Part shown: in pieces, positions 61,039 through 64,000 of the stretch
How positions within the stretch are numbered: the stretch's first letter is position 1
How the letters are laid out: every line of letters starts with the position of its first letter
Origin: Pseudolysinimonas_A sp044239695
GTDB taxonomy: Bacteria > Actinomycetota > Actinomycetes > Actinomycetales > Microbacteriaceae
Length of the DNA: 64,000 nucleotides
NCBI RefSeq assembly: GCF_044239695.1
Contig: NZ_JBIIAW010000001.1
Span: 1-64,000 of the forward strand
Direction of reading: 5' to 3'
Program-made: the position numbers and the translations under genes
The notes under the pieces: model-generated
The model's database searches: none
Told to the model about the DNA's origin: nothing
What the model saw: the letters and a program-made list of their open reading frames with translations, nothing else

Positions 61039-62139
61039 ATGTCGGGGGCGCAGCGGTTCGACCTCGCGGTCGTGGGGGCAGGTATCGTCGGGCTCGGCCA
61101 CGCCGCCGCGGCGGTCGAGCGCGGCCTCCGGGTCGTCGTGATCGACCGCGCGACCGCGATCACCGGGGCGAGCGTGCGCAACTTCGGACAGATCGGCACG
61201 AGCGTGCACGCCGGACAGGCGAAGGTCTATGCCGAGCGGGCCCGGGAGAGCTGGCTCCAGCTCGCCGAGCGGGCCGGCTTCTGGCTCGCGCACACCGGAA
61301 CCCTGATGGTCGCCCGCGCCGACGACGAGATGGCGCTGCTCGAGGAGGCAGGGCTCGGGGAGCTGCTGACCGCCACCCAGGTCGAGGAGCTGGCACCGGT
61401 CGTCGGGGTCGTCGGCGGCATGCACCGCGTCGGCGATCTGCAGGTCGATCCCCGCGAGGCCGCTCCGGCGATCGCGCGCTACCTCGCCGGACAGGGCGTC
61501 GAGTTCCGCTGGCGCACCTCGGCGATCGGGGCGACGTCCGGCATCCTCCACACCTCCCGGGGCGACGTCGCCGCCGAGGCGATCGTGTTCGCCGTCAACT
61601 TCGACGTCGACCAGCTCTTCCCCGCGATCGCCGAGCAGCACGGCGTGGAACGGTGCGGGCTCGACATGATGCTCGCCGACGGTGTGGGGCTGCGCATCCC
61701 GATCCTCACCGGCAGCTCGATGCTGCGCTACCAGGCCTTCGCGAACACTTCGGCGGCGGCCGCGGTGCGCGAGCGCTACGCCCGCGAAGAGCCGCTGCTC
61801 CTGGAACGCGACGTCAACCAGATGTACACCGAGCGCCCGGACGGCACGTTGCTCGTCGGCGACACCCACTACCGCGGCACGGCCATCTCTCCCTTCCAGG
61901 ACGAAGAGGCCTTCGAGTTGCTCACCCGCCTCACGTCGGACCTCTTCGGTGCGCGGATCAGGATCCGCCAGCGCTGGCAGGGCGTGTACGCGACCGCGCC
62001 GGAGGATTTCCTGATCGCGACACCGGGAGACGGCATCCGCGTCGTCTCCGTCACCACCGGGATCGGGATGACGACGGGGCTCGGCCTCGCCGCGACCGTG
62101 ATCGAGGACCTGTTCGGACCCTTCGAAGGAGAATCATGA
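61039..62139 (+). CDS. FAD-dependent oxidoreductase, phosphonate-catabolism type (TIGR03364-like)
   Basis: A 366-residue DAO-type flavoprotein: FAD-binding LAVVGAGIVGLGHAAAAVERG, ASVRNFGQIGTSVHAGQA, and GIGMTTGLGLAATVIEDLFG near the C terminus. Its place next to phosphonate transport and a phosphonatase-like hydrolase matches the TIGR03364 family, members of which oxidise 2-aminoethylphosphonate or N-methyl derivatives to phosphonoacetaldehyde. It starts 5 bases after the permease and overlaps the hydrolase gene by four bases. Confidence 0.88.
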   Translation: MSGAQRFDLAVVGAGIVGLGHAAAAVERGLRVVVIDRATAITGASVRNFGQIGTSVHAGQAKVYAERARESWLQLAERAGFWLAHTGTLMVARADDEMALLEEAGLGELLTATQVEELAPVVGVVGGMHRVGDLQVDPREAAPAIARYLAGQGVEFRWRTSAIGATSGILHTSRGDVAAEAIVFAVNFDVDQLFPAIAEQHGVERCGLDMMLADGVGLRIPILTGSSMLRYQAFANTSAAAAVRERYAREEPLLLERDVNQMYTERPDGTLLVGDTHYRGTAISPFQDEEAFELLTRLTSDLFGARIRIRQRWQGVYATAPEDFLIATPGDGIRVVSVTTGIGMTTGLGLAATVIEDLFGPFEGES

Positions 62140-62801
62140 CCACGCCCTACGAACTCGTCGTGCTCGACCTGGCCGGCACCACCGTCGTCGACGACGGGAT
62201 CGTCGAGGGGGCCTTCGCCCGTGCGTGGGATCGCGTGAAGCGCACCGACGAGGGGCGCAAGGCCGCGATCCAGTGGGTGCGCGACACGATGGGCCAGTCG
62301 AAGATCGAGGTGTTCCGCCACTTCGCCGACGAGGCGACGGCGCAGGACATCAACAAGGAGTTCGAGCGGGCGTATCGCGAGCTGATCGACGACGGCCAGT
62401 GCGTGCCGATCCCGGGCGCCGAGCAGACGATCCGCGACCTCAAGGCCCGGGGGCTCAAGATCGCGTTCACGACCGGCTTCGCGCCGTCGACGGCGAAGGC
62501 GATCCTCGGCTCGCTCGGCTGGTCGCAGTTGGCCGATGTCGTGCTCACCCCCGAGGATGCCGGCCGAGGACGTCCCGCCCCCGATCTCGTGCTGATGTCG
62601 GTGATCCGCACGCAGACCTCGTCGGTCGCGGCCACCGTCGTCGTCGGCGACACCGAGTCGGATGCCGCGAGCGGCAGGTCCGCGGGCGCCGGCCTGGTCG
62701 TCGGCGTGCTCACCGGGTCCCGCGACGAGGCCACCCTTCGCGCGGGCGGCGCCGACCTCGTGCTGGCGAGCGTCGCGGATCTCCCGGCGGCGTTGCCATG
62801 A
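62136..62801 (+). CDS. Phosphonatase-like HAD hydrolase (TIGR03351-like)
   Basis: A 221-residue HAD enzyme: nucleophile Asp11 in LDLAGTTVVDDG, Lys56 in TMGQSKIEVFRHF, and the acidic motif IV VVGDTESDAASGRSAGAGL. Lys56 aligns by eye with the Schiff-base Lys of PhnX phosphonoacetaldehyde hydrolase, whose surrounding Met-Gly-x-x-Lys-Ile is shared. C-P bond cleavage of phosphonoacetaldehyde to acetaldehyde and phosphate is expected. It overlaps both neighbours by four bases. Confidence 0.88.
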   Translation: MTTPYELVVLDLAGTTVVDDGIVEGAFARAWDRVKRTDEGRKAAIQWVRDTMGQSKIEVFRHFADEATAQDINKEFERAYRELIDDGQCVPIPGAEQTIRDLKARGLKIAFTTGFAPSTAKAILGSLGWSQLADVVLTPEDAGRGRPAPDLVLMSVIRTQTSSVAATVVVGDTESDAASGRSAGAGLVVGVLTGSRDEATLRAGGADLVLASVADLPAALP

Positions 62802-63949
62802 CCCTCTCGGCGCCGGCCTCGCTCGGCGTGCATGTGACGGGCTGCATGGAGGCGCAGGTCTTCCGCGGCGTCAACCTGCCGTTCGAACCGGTCGCGGTGC
62901 CGGAGCTGGTCCTCGCGCACGGCGAAGCGCTCGTCGCCGTCGAACTCGCCACCATCTGCGGTTCCGACGTGCACACCGTCACCGGGGCACGGTCGGGCCC
63001 CCTGCCGCTCGTGCTCGGACACGAACAGGTCGGCCGCGTCGTCGCGCTCGGCCCGGGGCGCGCCCCGCGCACGGTCGAGGGCACGGCGCTCGCGGTGGGG
63101 CAGCGCGTCGTCTGGGGCGTCGCCGTCGACTGCGGTCGCTGCCGGTACTGCCACGCCGGCTTCCCGCAGAAGTGCATCTCGCTGCAGAAGTACGGGCACG
63201 CACGGATGTCGCGGGGCTGGGAGCTCTCGGGCGGATTCGCGACGCACGTGCACCTGCGCGCGCGCACCCCGATCGTCGCGGTCGCCGAGGATGCCGTCGC
63301 CGAGCTGTTCGCGCCTGCCTCGTGCTCGACCGCGACCGTGATGGCGGCGCTGGATGCCGCCCGCGCCATCCGTCCGCTCGCCGGGTCGGTCGTCGCGATC
63401 TCCGGCTGCGGGATGCTCGGTCTGACCGCCGTGGCGGCCGCCGTGTCCGAGGGGGCCACGGTCGTCGCGACCGACCCCGATCGCGACCGCCGCGACGCCG
63501 CGCGGGAGTTCGGCGCGGCAGCGGTCGGCGACGGGACGGCCGACGGGCTCGCTCAGGCGCTGCGCCGGATCCCGGCCGGACGATCCGGGTACCACATCGC
63601 CCTCGAACTGTCCGGCGCGCCGTCGGCCGTGCAGTCGCTGCTCGCCGCCGGTGACCTCGGCGCGGTGCTCGTGCTCGTCGGCAGCGTGGCTCCGACGTCG
63701 ACGGTGGCCGTGGATCCCGAGCAGGTCGTGCGCCGGCTCTTCACCATCCGCGGGGTGCACAACTACGCGCCGGCGCACCTCCTCCAGGCGGTCCGGTTCC
63801 TCGAGCGGCCGGAGTCGGCTGCCCTCGCGTCGCTCGTCGGAGACATCCATCCCCTGGACGGGATCGAGTCGGCGATGCGCCACGCCCGCGCCCACTCCGC
63901 GGTGCGCGTCGGCCTGCGTCCCGCCCCGACTCCGGTGCGTTCCGCCTAG
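62798..63949 (+). CDS. Zinc-dependent alcohol dehydrogenase, phosphonate-catabolism type (TIGR03366-like)
   Basis: A 383-residue MDR-family dehydrogenase. The catalytic zinc site is in ATICGSDVHTV and VLGHEQVGR, the four-Cys structural zinc in DCGRCRYCHAGFPQKC, and the NAD site in AISGCGMLGLTAVAAA. It probably oxidises or reduces an aldehyde or alcohol from the phosphonate route, such as acetaldehyde or a hydroxyphosphonate. It is the last gene of the operon. Confidence 0.88.
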   Translation: MTLSAPASLGVHVTGCMEAQVFRGVNLPFEPVAVPELVLAHGEALVAVELATICGSDVHTVTGARSGPLPLVLGHEQVGRVVALGPGRAPRTVEGTALAVGQRVVWGVAVDCGRCRYCHAGFPQKCISLQKYGHARMSRGWELSGGFATHVHLRARTPIVAVAEDAVAELFAPASCSTATVMAALDAARAIRPLAGSVVAISGCGMLGLTAVAAAVSEGATVVATDPDRDRRDAAREFGAAAVGDGTADGLAQALRRIPAGRSGYHIALELSGAPSAVQSLLAAGDLGAVLVLVGSVAPTSTVAVDPEQVVRRLFTIRGVHNYAPAHLLQAVRFLERPESAALASLVGDIHPLDGIESAMRHARAHSAVRVGLRPAPTPVRSA

Positions 63950-64000
63950 GTCCGCTCCACGGGCACCTGGAGCTCGGTCAGCCAGTCCGGACCCGGCTCG
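63946..64000 (-). CDS. C-terminal tail of a possible GyrI-like (effector-binding) domain protein
   Basis: Only the last 17 codons are visible, ending EPGPDWLTELQVPVERT. The TELQVPV ending is common in GyrI-like/effector-binding (AraC_E_bind-type) proteins. The TAG stop is convergent with and overlaps the stop of the alcohol dehydrogenase gene. The assignment is tentative because most of the gene is outside the window. Confidence 0.4.
   Translation of the reverse strand, partial: EPGPDWLTELQVPVERT

Overview
The window is a continuous stretch of very GC-rich (about 70%) actinobacterial chromosome with strong G/C third-position bias. A member of Microbacteriaceae or a close relative is likely: there is an F420/LLM-type oxidoreductase, an actinobacterial SecA2, a DUF6421 protein, a Septum_form protein, many GTG starts, and many genes that appear to lack a 5' leader. 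No rRNA, tRNA, CRISPR array, prophage or insertion sequence was recognised. Genes are tightly packed, often with 4-base ATGA/GTGA overlaps.

Layout. 1-6 kb: end of a threonine aldolase, DUF1232, an LLM oxidoreductase, and a two-component system in line with a NatAB-type exporter. 6-19.5 kb: secA2, DUF6421, AlkD-like repair, an AEC transporter, ArsR/SRPBCC, divergent xth and pyrE, a septum-formation protein, an orphan DNA methyltransferase, a HAD phosphatase, SDR, TrmH and purA. 19.8-40.9 kb: a large carbohydrate locus. It has a five-gene sugar-acid operon with its own GntR regulator, a sugar ABC importer without an ATPase, a ThuA plus Gfo/Idh pair, four cytoplasmic glycosidase-like genes (GH36, GH38, GH2 and an unassigned propeller-like protein), and a Gfo/Idh plus TIM-barrel isomerase pair. 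41-57.2 kb: housekeeping and accessory genes (chorismate mutase, purL, purS-purQ, DUF2254, MscS, a second ABC-2 exporter, MFS and hydrolases). 57.3-64 kb: a phosphonate uptake and breakdown operon with a fused permease, an FAD oxidase, a phosphonatase-like hydrolase and an alcohol dehydrogenase, then the tail of a possible GyrI-like gene.

How the parts connect. In the sugar locus, four promoter regions share a TTAGGTATGATCTAA-like element pointing at the gene they precede, which ties the dispersed operons into one probable GntR regulon. The pairing of Gfo/Idh dehydrogenases with ThuA and with a TIM-barrel isomerase suggests oxidative (3-keto) glycoside processing beside ordinary hydrolysis. 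In the signalling part, three promoters (histidine kinase, natA-like ATPase, and a second ABC-2 exporter 45 kb away) share CTCC-N10-GGAG with exactly 21 bases between a GGAG and a TAGSST -10 box. This is a probable response-regulator regulon for two exporters.

Two copies of a roughly 100-base cloverleaf-like inverted repeat sit between convergent genes, and their paired bases covary. At least 18 genes have a -10-like hexamer ending 6-7 bases before the start codon, as expected for leaderless mRNA. In four places the TAG stop of one gene is the first half of the next gene's -10 box. All functions are inferred by reading the sequence; no database search was run.
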